A stretch of DNA of 64,000 nt. It comes from Pteria penguin (lineage: Eukaryota; Mollusca; Bivalvia; Pterioida; Pteriidae). The position numbers were made by a program, and so were the translations under genes. The notes below the pieces were generated by a model that searched no databases, was not told the DNA's origin, and was given only the letters and a program-made list of their open reading frames with translations. The DNA lies in NCBI GenBank assembly GCA_035048485.1, contig CM068590.1, forward strand, positions 1,426,001 through 1,490,000. Direction: 5' to 3'. Of the stretch, positions 37,036-48,299 are shown piece by piece. Every line of letters starts with the position of its first letter. Positions within the stretch are counted from its first letter, which is position 1.

Positions 37036-37514
37036 AGTGGACATTCATGTACATAGCCATGGCATAAATCAACTATTCAGAAACACAAAAAAAAAACCCA
37101 AAACAAAATAAAACAAAACAAATAACCAAAAACAAAAACAACAAAAACTGGCGATTCCAAACACTGATTATGACAGCACTGGTCCTAAGATCATAAATCT
37201 GACAGGTAAAAGAAACCCCCTGTTTGGAAACATTTAAGGTTCTTAAGAAAGACATCATGACAAGCTTTGAAGGAAAATTTGGATATGATAAAGCCCATAT
37301 GACATAATGATATGTTCTATTCTTCTATGCTTTTTAAAACCGGATAAAAGTGGATTACTAAAAAAAAAAAGAAAACGAACATCACTGTAGAGTTTACCAT
37401 GAAACATTCTTCTTGAATTATCTATTTATATATATCTGGAAATACAAAGGAGAGACTTGGGTTTCATTTCTATTACTATTTTCCCACCTATTTCCAACAC
37501 TAGTTATTATCTAC

Positions 37515-37577
37515 CTAATTGTGTTCCTTGTTGTTGAACTGTATTTTCCAAGTTAACAGTGGCCCGTCTTTGTTCAG
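37515..37577 (-). CDS. Exon 4 of the NLR-like gene (63 bp)
   Basis: Phase 1 at both ends; acceptor 'ctttttttcag', donor GTAGAT. Reads EQRRATVNLENTVQQQGTQL. It is a near copy of exon 3, 540 bp away, with similar flanking intron sequence. Confidence 0.75.
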   Translation of the reverse strand: MNKDGPLLTWKIQFNNKEHN

Positions 37578-38054
37578 CTGAAAAAAAGCAGCAGAAATAT
37601 AATAAAAGTATGTCATGTAATTGAATTCTTTCAGTGAATAACATTTCTCATCTATTGTTTACTGGTTAGTTATTGTTGTAAAATTCACCCCCTTTATATC
37701 CGAATGTAACTGACCATACTTACCTTGGTACATTATTTGTCAAAGAAAAACAACAATAGTAAGATTTTCTTCAGAGCATTGTAATCTTGAAGCCTGACAT
37801 TCAAACTTTGTTTGCAGGGGATATAAAACATAACTGTATAGGTAACCATGAAAACATTCCTCATGAATCATTTATTGGTAATAAAAAAGGCACCTGGGTT
37901 TACTTCTATTCATTGTTGTTTCTTGTTCAGAATGAACACAATTTACAGTAGAATACAAAATAATCAATTATACTCAATCAATTGAAGGGTATTTCCAATT
38001 GATCGATTATTATTTTCCCATTGATTTACAACTGTTACACTAATTATTGTCTAC

Positions 38055-38117
38055 CTAATTGTGTTCCTTGTTGCTGGACTTTATTTTCCAAGTTAACAGT
38101 GGCCTGTCTGTGTTCAG
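38055..38117 (-). CDS. Exon 3 of the NLR-like gene (63 bp)
   Basis: Phase 1 at both ends. Reads EHRQATVNLENKVQQQGTQL. The flanks at 38220-38335 match 37680-37790 (both with 'aactgaccatacttacc' and 'aagaaaaacaacaatag'), showing that exon and intron were duplicated together. Confidence 0.75.
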   Translation of the reverse strand: MNTDRPLLTWKIKSSNKEHN

Positions 38118-38406
38118 CTGAAAAAAGCAGCAAAAATGTATGAAAAGTAACTTATTTGATAGATTTCTATCAATGAATACCATTTCTCATCTGTTGTTCA
38201 CTTGTTTGTCATAGTTTCAAAATTCGCCCCCTTTATATCCAAATGTAACTGACCATACTTACCTTGGTACATTAATTGTCAAAGAAAAACAACAATAGTA
38301 ATATGTTCTTAAAAACACTGTGATCATGAAGCATGTGACTCAAGCGTAAAATCAAGGTCACATGCAAATTCATGCTTTAAGGCATCATCCTAGTATGAAC
38401 ATAGTG

Positions 38407-38580
38407 TTGGTTGGTTGGTTGATTGGTGTTTTACATCACTTTCAACAATTTTCCAGTTATATTGCGACATGGAAGCAGGAGGTAATCAACCTCTTAAACA
38501 TAACGGCGCAATCCGGGAATCGAACCCGGATCATCAGCACCACAAGCCAAGCGCTTAACCACTACACCAAGCCTATCCCC
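38407..38580 (-). mobile_element. Second tRNA-derived SINE family, perfect 11 bp target duplication
   Basis: On the minus strand: A box TGGTGTAGTGG, tRNA-like stretch, B box GGTTCGATTCC, a short body, and an (AACC)n tail. The flanks are TGAACATAGTG at 38396-38406 and 38581-38591. It lacks the central domain of the other SINEs here. Confidence 0.88.
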
Positions 38581-38938
38581 TGAACATAGTGCAAGTCCGG
38601 TAACTGTAGCACTTATAGACTCTCAAATACCGATTTATGTCTAACTATTCACCAGACCCAGGCACTGGAGGTATTGCATAAGCTTATCTCAACTTCGTTG
38701 ATGTGAGCTTCAAATATTTTAGCACATATACTTTCTCCAATACGGAGTTACCCAAAATAAACTAACTGGATGCTGATGCCGGGCATATGCCATACGCTAA
38801 TCTCAACATCGTCAAGGTGACTTAAAAATTTGTACTGCGGTTGTGGTACTGATGTAGGATAGGCAACCGAATGGTTAACCGGTTAACGGCCTCACCACTC
38901 CAACACATTAGAAGCACAATCATAGAACATGCATCTGA

Positions 38939-39207
38939 TTGATTGATTTTTGTTTAACGTCACGAATATTTCACATATATGGTGACAGCATCTGCCTGAT
39001 GCGGAGCATACAAATTTTGACCTTTGCAACGGACCCACCCGAAGCAGTGAGGGATCTTTAATGTGCCATGCATACCACGACACGGGGCCTCAGTTTTTAC
39101 TGTCTCATCCGAAAGACAGAACACCGGCATGACCAGAGCGGGATTTGAACCCAGGCCTCCCGATCAGGAGTCCAGCATGATACCACTAGGCCACGCCGGC
39201 CTTACAC
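38939..39207 (-). mobile_element. tRNA-derived SINE, core-domain family
   Basis: Same family and orientation as 25989-26262: B box region 'gggatttgaaccc', A box 'ccactaggcca', central 'cactgcttcgggtgggtccg' when read on the minus strand, (ATCA)n tail. The target duplication is 12 bp with one mismatch (acatgcatctga / acacgcatctga). Confidence 0.88.
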
Positions 39208-39344
39208 GCATCTGAAAATTATCATCTCAATACAGAGAACATCAATGAGGAGGTCATTAAAGTTGAAAGGTCAATGAAATGTAAACTGAATGATCAATTA
39301 TTATTCTTTTATGTCATTCCCCATTTTTTACACATATGTTTATG

Positions 39345-39560
39345 TCATCTGCCTGATGCACTTTATAGAACGTCATACCTTAACCTCGGACTCACCCAAA
39401 GTAATGAGGGATACTTTACGCGACAAACCTACCATAAAAAGTGACCTTGTTTTCACTAGAGGTCTCATCAAAGAGAGAACACTGACATGCCCATGCCAGG
39501 AGTCGTATTCAGGATCTCTTGATCATGGGCTAAGCACTTCATCCACTGAGTCACATCAGC
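39345..39560 (-). mobile_element. Strongly diverged SINE of the core-domain family
   Basis: 'tcatctgcctgatgc', 'ggactcacccaaagtaatga', 'gggatactttacg', 'aggtctcatcaaagaga' and 'gggctaagcacttcatccac' match the family in order, with many substitutions. No target duplication remains visible. Confidence 0.65.
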
Positions 39561-39671
39561 TATTATGACATGTCCCACTGTGCATTCCCATGGCAACACA
39601 TCAAAATTCCCAAGACAACACCTCATACATTTGTATGGTAACATTTCACAACTTTTCAATAAATTATCTAC

Positions 39672-39734
39672 CTAACTGTGTTCCTTGTTGTTGGACTTTA
39701 TTTTCTAAGTTAGCAGCAGTCTGTCTTTGTTCAG
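39672..39734 (-). CDS. Exon 2 of the NLR-like gene (63 bp)
   Basis: Acceptor 'tgctttttttccag' (given approximately), donor GTAGAT; phase 1 at both ends. Reads EQRQTAANLENKVQQQGTQL. It joins exon 1 to give ...STQSA-EQRQ... and is homologous to exons 3, 4 and 5. Confidence 0.75.
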
Positions 39735-40070
39735 CTGGAAAAAAGCAGCAGAAATAAAAGTAACTCATATGATGGGTTTTGCTCACTGTCACTGAACAAA
39801 TTTTCTCAAATATTGTTAACTTGCTTGTCATTGCTTTGAAATAAATCCCCTTTGGACTCGATGTCCAGCCCCATCTACTAGTCATTATCTTACAACATTG
39901 CACATAAAGTACATTGTAGACTGAAATAGGATCTACCAAGGGAGAAGAACAGTCAGGTTAGATTCAAACTTGAGACTTTTTTAGTGTGAGCCAAACTTTA
40001 CACCAAATTTACTTCTTACTTTATATGGACTTATGTACTTTAGATAAAAATTGAAAAATGTTTACCATAC

Positions 40071-41100
40071 CAGATTGTGTTGACAGATCCTCTTTTACAC
40101 TTTGAATGTCTCTATCTCGTTCATTAAGGCCCTCCTTTACACTTTGAATGTCTCTTTCTCGTTCATTAAGGCTATCTTTTACACTTTGAATGTCTCTATC
40201 TCGTTCATTAAGGCCCTCCTTTACACTTTGAATGTCTCTTTCTCGTTCATTAAGGCTATCTTTAACACTTTGAATGTCTCTATCTCGTTCATTAAGGCCC
40301 TTTTTTACACTTTGAATGTCTCTATCTCGTTCATTAAGGCCCTCCTTTACACTTTGAATGTCTCTTTCTCGTTCATCAAGGCTCTCTTTTACACTTTGAA
40401 TGTCTCTATCTCGTTCATTAAGGCCCTCCTTTACACTTTGAATGTCTCTATCTCGTTCATTAAGGCTCTCTTTTACACTTTGAATCTCTCTTTCACGTTT
40501 CTGATCCTCCTCGTGGAGTCGTTTGATCTCATCAATATACTTTGCTTCCATGTCGGCATCCATACAGCATATCTGTATATCATTCAGCATCTGGGAGTAG
40601 GTCCATGTTGTTCTAGACAATCTGGTCAGTTGACCTTTATGCACTGTATCCATACGACGACAAATGTCTTGTAATTCATTCATATAGTTTGTATAAATGT
40701 TATGTGGTATGGACGTGGTTGCTACATGACCGTACACTTTATTCCGCATTAAACGAATTCTCTCCATGTCGTCTCCTATTGTAACATTAGACGGTGCTGG
40801 TAAACTTCCCCATCCATTTGTAGGTCTGAGTGCTGTGTTTGTGGCAGTACAGTTACGTAGAAGTCTGTATAATAACGTTATGTCACATTCATTGTAGTCT
40901 CCTCTACTCTGTGCATTACTGATAATTGTCAACTGTTGGGCATTTAGCCCACATCCTGTGGAAGCAGATACAATACTGCTTGGATTAATCTTATGGCACA
41001 AAGCATCTCTCATTATGTCCCCTCCTAAATCGACAACTGCCCGACACATCCTGGGACCATACGTACTGGGGCTCTGAGGCACTGCTCCAGCTGTAGCCAT
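40071..41100 (-). CDS. Exon 1 of the NLR-like gene: HEPN domain and repeat-built coiled coil
   Basis: 343 codons from the Met at 41100 to a donor (TCTG|GTATGG). Residues 1 to about 175 resemble the DZIP3-type HEPN domain found in many invertebrate NLR-like and E3-like proteins. The segment LMRNKVYGHV carries R119-N120 and H125, an R-x5-H motif. Residues about 195-334 are ten copies of a 14-residue unit (EIQSVKESLNERDR and DIQSVKEGLNERDR type), two heptads per unit with I/L and V in core positions, so a long regular coiled coil is expected. A 'ctttctgcag' acceptor about 60 bp upstream of the Met suggests a 5' UTR intron. The frame is intact and ends in splice phase 1, matching exon 2. Confidence 0.82.
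40087..40506 (-). repeat. 42 bp coding minisatellite, ten copies, in exon 1
   Basis: Each 42 bp unit encodes one 14-residue coiled-coil repeat. Neighbouring copies are nearly identical at the DNA level, and the last units alternate between KDSLNERER and KEGLNERDR types, an 84 bp dimer pattern that points to recent duplication. Confidence 0.95.
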
Positions 41101-41159
41101 TGTAACAGATCTGATTCTCTTAACTCGATGTTAAAGAAGAGACTGTTTTGACTTTTCTT

Positions 41160-42748
41160 CTGCAGAAAGAATGAAAATTATAAAGAATGATGCACATAGT
41201 ATTCTTCAAATGTACATACAAGTTACAGAATACACAAAATGGGCTACATTTCTTGACGGAACACCTTGAGGAAGTAAGAAATTTAGAAAAGTATCAGCAT
41301 TTTCTCAAACCAGAATATCCCATTTGAAAAACCCTTCATTCAGAACTAAACCTAAAACAAAGCTACATCATTATTCTATTGTCAAGATAATGAATCAAAG
41401 GCCTGAAAGGCATCAAGCAGGATTGATTATCAAGCTGTTTGAAGTGCAAGTGGGACAATGAGCAACTATGTTGATTAATTTCATTAAATTAAATATGACT
41501 GGATGCATGTGACAACAAGGGTATGATAGTAGGTCTCCGGACATTTGTCCTGGCAAGCTAAAAACTAGAGCTGTCCTAACGGGACAAATACCTGACGGGG
41601 CAAAAAAATTGAACATGCAATAATTCAGGAAGCTGAACATTTAGTCTTGCCAAAAGCCAATCAGACATGAGTTTAGTCACCAAAGAAACAGCGACCTTGA
41701 ACTATGCCACACCCTTAGGTCATGGGCAACAATCCTGTGAAATATTATCCAAATCTACTGTCCAAATAACAAGTTATGTTCCGGACACAAAGTGGCCCAG
41801 GTTTTACTATCAGAGGTCTTAAGCCAAAGTCAAGGTCATAGTGACCAAATTTTGGTACATGACACATCCCGTTCCCATGAGGCATTCACATACTAAGTTT
41901 GAGTCCTATGGTACATAAGTTATCAAGCGGACACGAATCAGGACGCATGACTGACGGACATGGTGATTCCTATATAGCCCCCTCCTCCCAACTTCCTTGG
42001 TGGGGTGTCATGATAAATATTTCCATGTCCTTGAAATTTGGAATCCCAAGTTTATAGAGCACATCTTCGACTCTGGTGCAGCAACTCTCGTTACACGGCC
42101 ATATCTGTATTTCTGAATTTTGCCGTTTAAACGAATTTAAAATTGCCGATATATATGAATTGCTGCTATTTCGTATAAAATGATATAAATCAAAATTTTT
42201 CAATTAATATACTTGGAGGCAACTATATGTATAATTACGGTCATCACCGAACTTTATTGTGTTCTGTTTAATTTATACATGCACAGTGTATGTAATGTAC
42301 AAGTATAAAATATTTATAAAGAAATACTGAGTGTAGAATAAACATATTCCAGTTGCTGCATAATTAGTGATTTATTATATCAAATGAAGCCATATGTACA
42401 GGTAAACGCATGTTGTAACAAAGCAAACAAGACACTAAACCGCGTACCGGATATTTGGTGTGGTCAGCCGTGAAATCCCTTGCTGATAGTTCCTAGATCG
42501 GCAGTTAAGGTAGTCTGCCGGTATATAGAATTTTAATTGGGGTGAAAATGTACATTTGCTCTGCGCTGCCGATGCCAGAAGGTGAATATGCCAGTATAAA
42601 GAACACAAATAATAGCATGTACTTTTATTACAGTCAGATTTCTGCCGATTTTGGAATATGCAGTTATTTTGAGTGACGTTGTAATGAGAGTTGACTGTTT
42701 ATACCATCGAGGTTTATTAACAACAAATAATGCAAATGCAGTTCAAAC
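41160..42748. other. Upstream of the NLR-like gene; dispersed repeat at 41567-41960
   Basis: 41567-41960 begins 'agagctgtcctaacgggaca' like 25671 and carries the phrases of the 150 bp family ('cacacccttaggtcatggg', 'tgaaatattatccaaatct'). The rest is AT-rich with no exon, RNA gene or promoter motif that I could support. Confidence 0.55.
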
Positions 42749-42770
42749 TTTCACTGCAAAAAAACCCAAG

Positions 42771-43205
42771 TTTCCGCAAATCCGGAAACCTTGCGGAAAC
42801 TGGGACATCAAGTTTCCAGAACTGTGGAACTGGAAACCTGCGGAAACTTGCATGTGAAGTTTCCGCAGGTTTCAGTTTTGTGGAAACTTGGTGGAAACTT
42901 TTGGCTTAAAGATTCCACAGGTTTCCGCAAGGCGAAAACTTAATGGAAACTTATATTCAAAACTTAACAACCTGATTTCTACAGAAAATTTATATCAAGA
43001 TTCAACTTTTTTTTTTCAATCAGTTCAATAATATGTGTATGGTCTTCTTAAAAATGCTAAGAGTACACTTGGACATCAAGTTTCTGGAAGGTTTCTGCAA
43101 CGGAAACCTGCGGAAACTTGCATAATTGAAACTTCTCACAAACACTTCTACAGGTTTCTGCAAGGCGAAAACTTAATGGAAACTAATATTCAAAACTTAA
43201 CAACC
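42771..43205. repeat. Left subterminal repeat array of the CACTA-like element
   Basis: Many copies of GGAAACTTG, TGCGGAAAC, TTTCCGCAGG and near variants occur in both orientations; likely the transposase binding region by analogy with known CACTA elements. Confidence 0.7.
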
Positions 43206-44401
43206 TGAGTTCTACAGGAACTTTATGTCAATTAAGATTTAACTTTTATTTTTCAATCATTTCAATAATATGTGTATGTTCTTTTTACAAATGCTGAGAG
43301 AAGTGAAATGTCATAAAGCTTAATAATAAAGTTAAGCAGACTACTGATGACTGTCATTTTTTTATTAAATATAAAGACATAAAGCTGATAGAAATTATAC
43401 CTTTTAAAATTCTTTCTAAACCCAAAAGTCTACTATATGCATTGTGATTTTGTTTGTTCAAGTTAAATGAGATATATGATAATCTAGTTTTACTAGAGGT
43501 AGACCGGTTCATAACGGTATATATAATCCTATGATATTTTGATAAAATCATTTCTCATATAATCTGAAAATTGTTATCTCATTTTCATGTAAAAGCTCTT
43601 TTCTGTATATTACTTAAACACTTAAATATCACATTCAGAATGTACTCCACTGTCTAAGTAAATAAATTAAGCAATTTCTCATTTAAAAGAAAATGGCAAT
43701 TAACTGAAATGTATTGGATAAGTAATCATAATAAAAAAAAAGGCAAATCAATATATAGCTAGAAGCTAGAAATGCAATGTATAATTGTACTTCACAAGTT
43801 CTTCTTTAAATATCTTGACATTTCCTATAATTACACTTTACATGGGATACAGTATATCTATTTCAAACTATATCTTTGTTTCAAATTCAAATATATTTAT
43901 GTATCTTACTCTTAGATTTGGTACATGATGATACTAAATCAATCAAGTTAGATGAGCAACCTAATAGTAATATTGATAGATAACCAAGAACTTACACTAA
44001 ACATAAAATTGATTACAAAGTCAAAAGCAGAGACATATATACTTTATATGTCTCTGGTCAAAGGCCATTTTTGTAACTAGGTTTAGTATCAAAGCCATTA
44101 ATTTATACAGGCCTAATTGATACATGTACTGTACTGTAGTGGTGCCAACAGACTACAGAAAGAGAAAATTCAAACTGAACTTCAAAGTATGAACAAACAA
44201 ATTTTATCCATGCATATTTCTACAAAAGTCAGAATAATGTGCATACTCTTGTTTCACTAATGTTTAATACTGTTTAATAAAAATGTACTCCTAGTTCAAC
44301 AGGCATCTCAATGTTTACACGTTAATCTCGACTGATTTTTATTTCGATCCAAGTCAAGTCACGGCAATACCTGGTAGAAAGTACTTACTGTATATTAAAA
44401 G

Positions 44402-44500
44402 CACATGGCTCTCGGCACGTTGCCCCCCCCCCCCCCCTTCAATTATACCAATATATATTGGTATAATTGAAGGGGGGGGCAACGATCCGAAAGCCCTGTG
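44402..44500. mobile_element. 99 bp palindromic hAT-like MITE with perfect 8 bp target duplication
   Basis: The element is one long inverted repeat: CACATGGCTCTCGGCACGTT and, inward from the right, CACAGGGCTTTCGGATCGTT, then C/G runs (15 against 8) and AATTATACCAATAT arms meeting at the centre. ATTAAAAG flanks it at 44394-44401 and 44501-44508. An 8 bp duplication and CA-starting ends fit hAT. It is inserted within the CACTA-like element. Confidence 0.82.
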
Positions 44501-44840
44501 ATTAAAAGTATAACTATATATATATAAAAAAACCCAAGAATATATATTATACATACATGTATATAGATATGAACAAGGGATTAGGGCGATAGGAAAGCGA
44601 GGTGGGAGAATTTTTCCCTACTTGCTCATTGATGGATGAATCGAACATCTACTGAAATAAATTATATACAAAATTCTCTGCACAATTTGAAAATAAAGAT
44701 ATAATCTTTTATTGTAATGTTATTTATTACTGAATATCAAGGACTTATAAACAAGTTGTTTATGAGTCCTTGTTAATATCAACTTCTAAAACTCTGTAAC
44801 AGCATAATAACTGTACGGAGGCAGTGGCATTCACTGCTCA

Positions 44841-44862
44841 GAGAGAGAGAGAGAGAGAGAGA
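44841..44862 (+). repeat. (GA)n microsatellite
   Basis: About ten GA units followed by interrupted GAGA runs to about 44892. Confidence 0.9.
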
Positions 44863-46239
44863 AACAGAGAGAGAAAGCCTCGGAGAGAGAGATTTAGTTA
44901 ATCCCATGTGAGAAAAGGCAAAAAAAAAATCAATCTCAGTTACCACTGAGACTAAACCTACCAAGATACAGTGAAAAATAGAGTACATGTATGTAAAAGT
45001 ATGAAGAACTTCAAAGAAAGCCTCGATTACCTGACAAAGGTGGGGTGGTTTGCACAATTGTATTGAACAATGGAGCGTGTTTTGCTAAATCAATTCCTTG
45101 GTAAAACTTTTGATCAATTAAGTTTTAAACATTGATGTGTGTGGAATTTGTAAAAATGTATCAGAAAAAAGAATTAATTTCATTTCCTGCATATTTAACA
45201 ATTTGCAATTTGAGTAACTTCCTTAAGCTCCATCCTTGCGCCTATCTTTTCACACCTTTCTATCCGGTCTATTGTTCTCCAATAAACTTTACCGTTACCA
45301 GATATATGTTGTATGCATTGTGACATTACACAGTATATTCATATTATATATGTACATTTATACCATGCTGCTGAATATTGAATGACTAGGCTAACAGATC
45401 ATTTCAAATATATGTAAAATTCGAACCGAAGTCCCCGCGTATAGCCCTACAGGGGCACACGAAGTTGTTCAGTACTTTTTAGCCGAGAATGGGGAAACGG
45501 GGGAAATGTTTGTGTGGGTTTTTTTTCTATATGCTATTAATTAATAAAGTCCTGCGCCGGCATAAGAATAGCCAAGGACTTATATATCTACACATATAAG
45601 TCCTTGGAATAGCATGTGAGATTTTGAAACCAAAACTTTGTTTCTAAATCCTTGCCAAAGTCGTATCAAGATAATCCGTGAAGAGGGAAAATAAATATCA
45701 AAAATGTGTAAAGTGTGCCAGTGGCGGACCCAGAGGCATGTGTGACAAGGATGTAGACTTGGCGCCTGTAGACTTCCATCCAAGCCTGGAGTGCGGGAGT
45801 GGCCGGTCCCGCTCGAGCCGGCATAGGGGTCCGGGACGGTTACCCCGGGGAATCATTGGCGCGTACGGTACGCGTGACAATTTGGCATTTCTTAGTTTAT
45901 TATAATCTCCATGATCTGCCCTCTCTTAAAGAAATCTTTCTGAGTTCACAAAAAGATGTCTCTGTAAAAACATTTGAAATGATCGATGGAAAGCCAATGA
46001 ACTGACACCCCCCCCCCCTTTTTTATCAATCAGAGGAAATGCAGACGGAAAAATGATATAATTGTATTTTATTCTGCATTGATTCCCGCGACTATCCTGA
46101 GACAACTCTCACAAAGATCGTTATTATAGTAATCTTAAAATTAGAATATAAATTTATGGATTTTTAAAAAAATATTTAAATTGATCAATCAGAATGCTCA
46201 AAACATACAGCTCTCCCGCGGATCGAAATCAAAACAAAC

Positions 46240-46325
46240 ATGACAGAAGCTCTCGAGAAGAAGGTTTTTTTCCAATCATCTAGAAGTCCTTTACAGAAGA
46301 TCTGTATTAAAGTTAAATACACAAG
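46240..46325 (+). CDS. Possible first coding exon inside the CACTA-like element
   Basis: An ATG opens MTEALEKKVFFQSSRSPLQK and then ICIKVKYT, ending at a consensus donor (AAG|GTATGT). The next good acceptor (ttgctcaattgcag, about 47266) would add about 12 codons and then a stop. The preceding 45700-45880 is an unusual GC-rich island. It could be a captured host exon, part of a degraded transposon gene, or chance; the product is unknown. Confidence 0.22.
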
Positions 46326-47849
46326 GTATGTATATCCAAATTCATAATCTATTCATCAACTAGTTTACAGTCCATTGATTTTTAATTCATGTTCGAGTGA
46401 TCCCGATCTGACGCATACATGCATATATGATGATGATGCAGCAGCCAGTACAATAAGTGTACATACAGCTACAGCGTGATTTCATTGATAAAGACATGAA
46501 ATGTTGCATGTATGTATGAAACAGTTGATGTTTAACTTGAAATGTTATATCTTACCCTATAGGATTTATCAATTAAAAAATAAAGTATAAGGGAAAGGGG
46601 GGGGGGGTGTTAAATTAAGGTTAATTACTTCGTTCATCACTTCATGTACTGAAATTCTATCCATCGACATGTAGATGTATATACTGTGTGCATAAACGTA
46701 ATGTAGTATTTTTGATATAAAGATGTTGATATATGTAATGATGTACTCTTCTAATGGCAAATGTAAGGGGTCCCCCGTCTTTTTTCAGGCAGTGACCCTA
46801 AAAAGCAACATTTGCCTTTCACTGTCAAGGGACCTCTTGAAGTTGAATCAATAAATGGATATTGTATTGATCATTATTATCATTGATTTTTTAAAAAGGA
46901 GTATCAGTATTTTTGGATAATCATGTTAAATGCTACATGTATATATAAAAAATCAACATTAAATAAAAGTATTGAATTAAATTGATTGATATTCAGATCA
47001 AGAATTAGCTTTTCCTAAAAAAACTCTTTATAAAGCTGCTATTTTTATCCTTAGAGACCAAGCGTGCTTGATAGCTAGCCCCTATCACCATTATTACATT
47101 AAATATATACTAAAAATAGGGGCTACTGATTATGCTTGGAAGTCTACTAATAAACGTACTATAATTCTTTTAGCACAATTCATAATTAAGCCTTAGTGTG
47201 AGTATATAGTAATTATGATTTATAAAATTTTATTGCTGTCAGAATGAATTGTTGCTCAATTGCAGATGCAGAAAAAATCTCAGAAAATCACAATATATAA
47301 GATGATCTTGTAAAGAAGAAATAGAGGAAGAAATCAAATTCAGCATGTGAAATGCAGAGATGCAAAGAAAAGTAAGATGGGAGGTTAGAGACTTTTACAT
47401 TGTTTCAAGTACTATTATCTAATTTTAAGTAGTGATTGAGGGTTTGATTATCATACTTCTCTATCCCACTGTTAACATTAGCACATTAGGGCCTTTTTGG
47501 GTGAGTGGTTTAAAATAAATGTATGTGATGGAAATACATGTAATTCACATAGCCTCCCATTCACTTACGTTACAGGTCGTAGATGCAAGCTTGACCTTGT
47601 GTCTCTCTCTGTATAATATACTAAAACATATGCTAATAGCATATTATACACAGTGGGGACATGGGATTATTGCTTCTATGACCTGTGACTTCAGTCAGTT
47701 CTGGGTTTGAATCCCTCGGTCCTTCTCTCCTTGTCAATATATACCAAGGGAAGTTAATTAAAGGTCTTTGTTTATTAAACGATAAACAAAATATTTATTG
47801 TACTGTAGTTTTGTTTGCTTGATTCTTCAGTCTTCTTTAATTTACACAG

Positions 47850-47990
47850 AAATTTAGACATACGCAACAAACCTATGTGAAGCAGTGAGGGATCATTGAC
47901 GTGCCACATAACATGACATGAAACATATGACACCGAATAGCTACCTGTGGGATTTGAACTTGAGACATTTCAATCTAATAGCTAAGCTCC
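47850..47990 (-). mobile_element. Old SINE fragment of the core-domain family
   Basis: 'gtgaagcagtgagggatcat', 'tgacgtgccacataac' and 'gggatttgaacttgagac' match the family in order, with a degraded tRNA part. Confidence 0.55.
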
Positions 47991-48299
47991 CAACAATTTG
48001 AACTAAGCTGAATCATATATTAAACTGACATATGTGGAACTACAAACAATACAAAAAATATGCATACATTCTGTACATATATTTATACAGTATAATTTTG
48101 CTTATGCATATACAAGTACTAGAAGTAATTTTCACTAGTGATATGGTAATATGCTACTTAGTTTATTTGATATTCATATATAATATAGTAGAAAGCTAAA
48201 AGGGTTGAGGGAGGAAGAAAAATGTGATAAAATGTCATAAATTATAAATGATCTTGAATGAATTTTCATTTCATATGGTATTTATGAAGTGAGTTGTTT

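Larger units (their letters stand above)
30167..41100 (-). pseudogene. NLR-like gene: HEPN, coiled coil, NACHT remnant, leucine-rich tail; seven coding exons, probably broken
   Basis: Exons on the minus strand: 41100-40071, 39734-39672, 38117-38055, 37577-37515, 36408-36355, 34960-34889 and 31881-30167. All six splice junctions are phase 1 and join without stops, which strongly supports one gene. Exon 1 gives an N-terminal DZIP3-type HEPN domain and a repeat-built coiled coil. The last exon contains a NACHT P-loop (GEAGRGK), then, after a frame break and without the NACHT core, the post-NACHT helical region and leucine-rich segments. Such proteins in invertebrates are thought to be cytosolic immune sensors. 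HEPN domains with an R-x4-6-H motif are often RNases; activity here is inference. The missing NACHT core and at least two frame breaks in the last exon suggest a pseudogene or a rearranged allele. The alternative is that part of the damage is assembly error. Confidence 0.8.

Noticed and set aside
36584..37111. 175-codon frame 'YTWKPQ...' and its antisense counterparts
   Set aside because: It arises from the ~45 bp intronic minisatellite in the NLR-like gene.
40102..40674. 190-codon + strand frame
   Set aside because: It is the antisense shadow of the 42 bp coding repeat of exon 1 of the NLR-like gene.
45678..46005. 75- and 68-codon frames in the GC-rich island
   Set aside because: Three overlapping frames on both strands are open, as expected for a GC-rich patch; none has a recognisable motif or splice sites.
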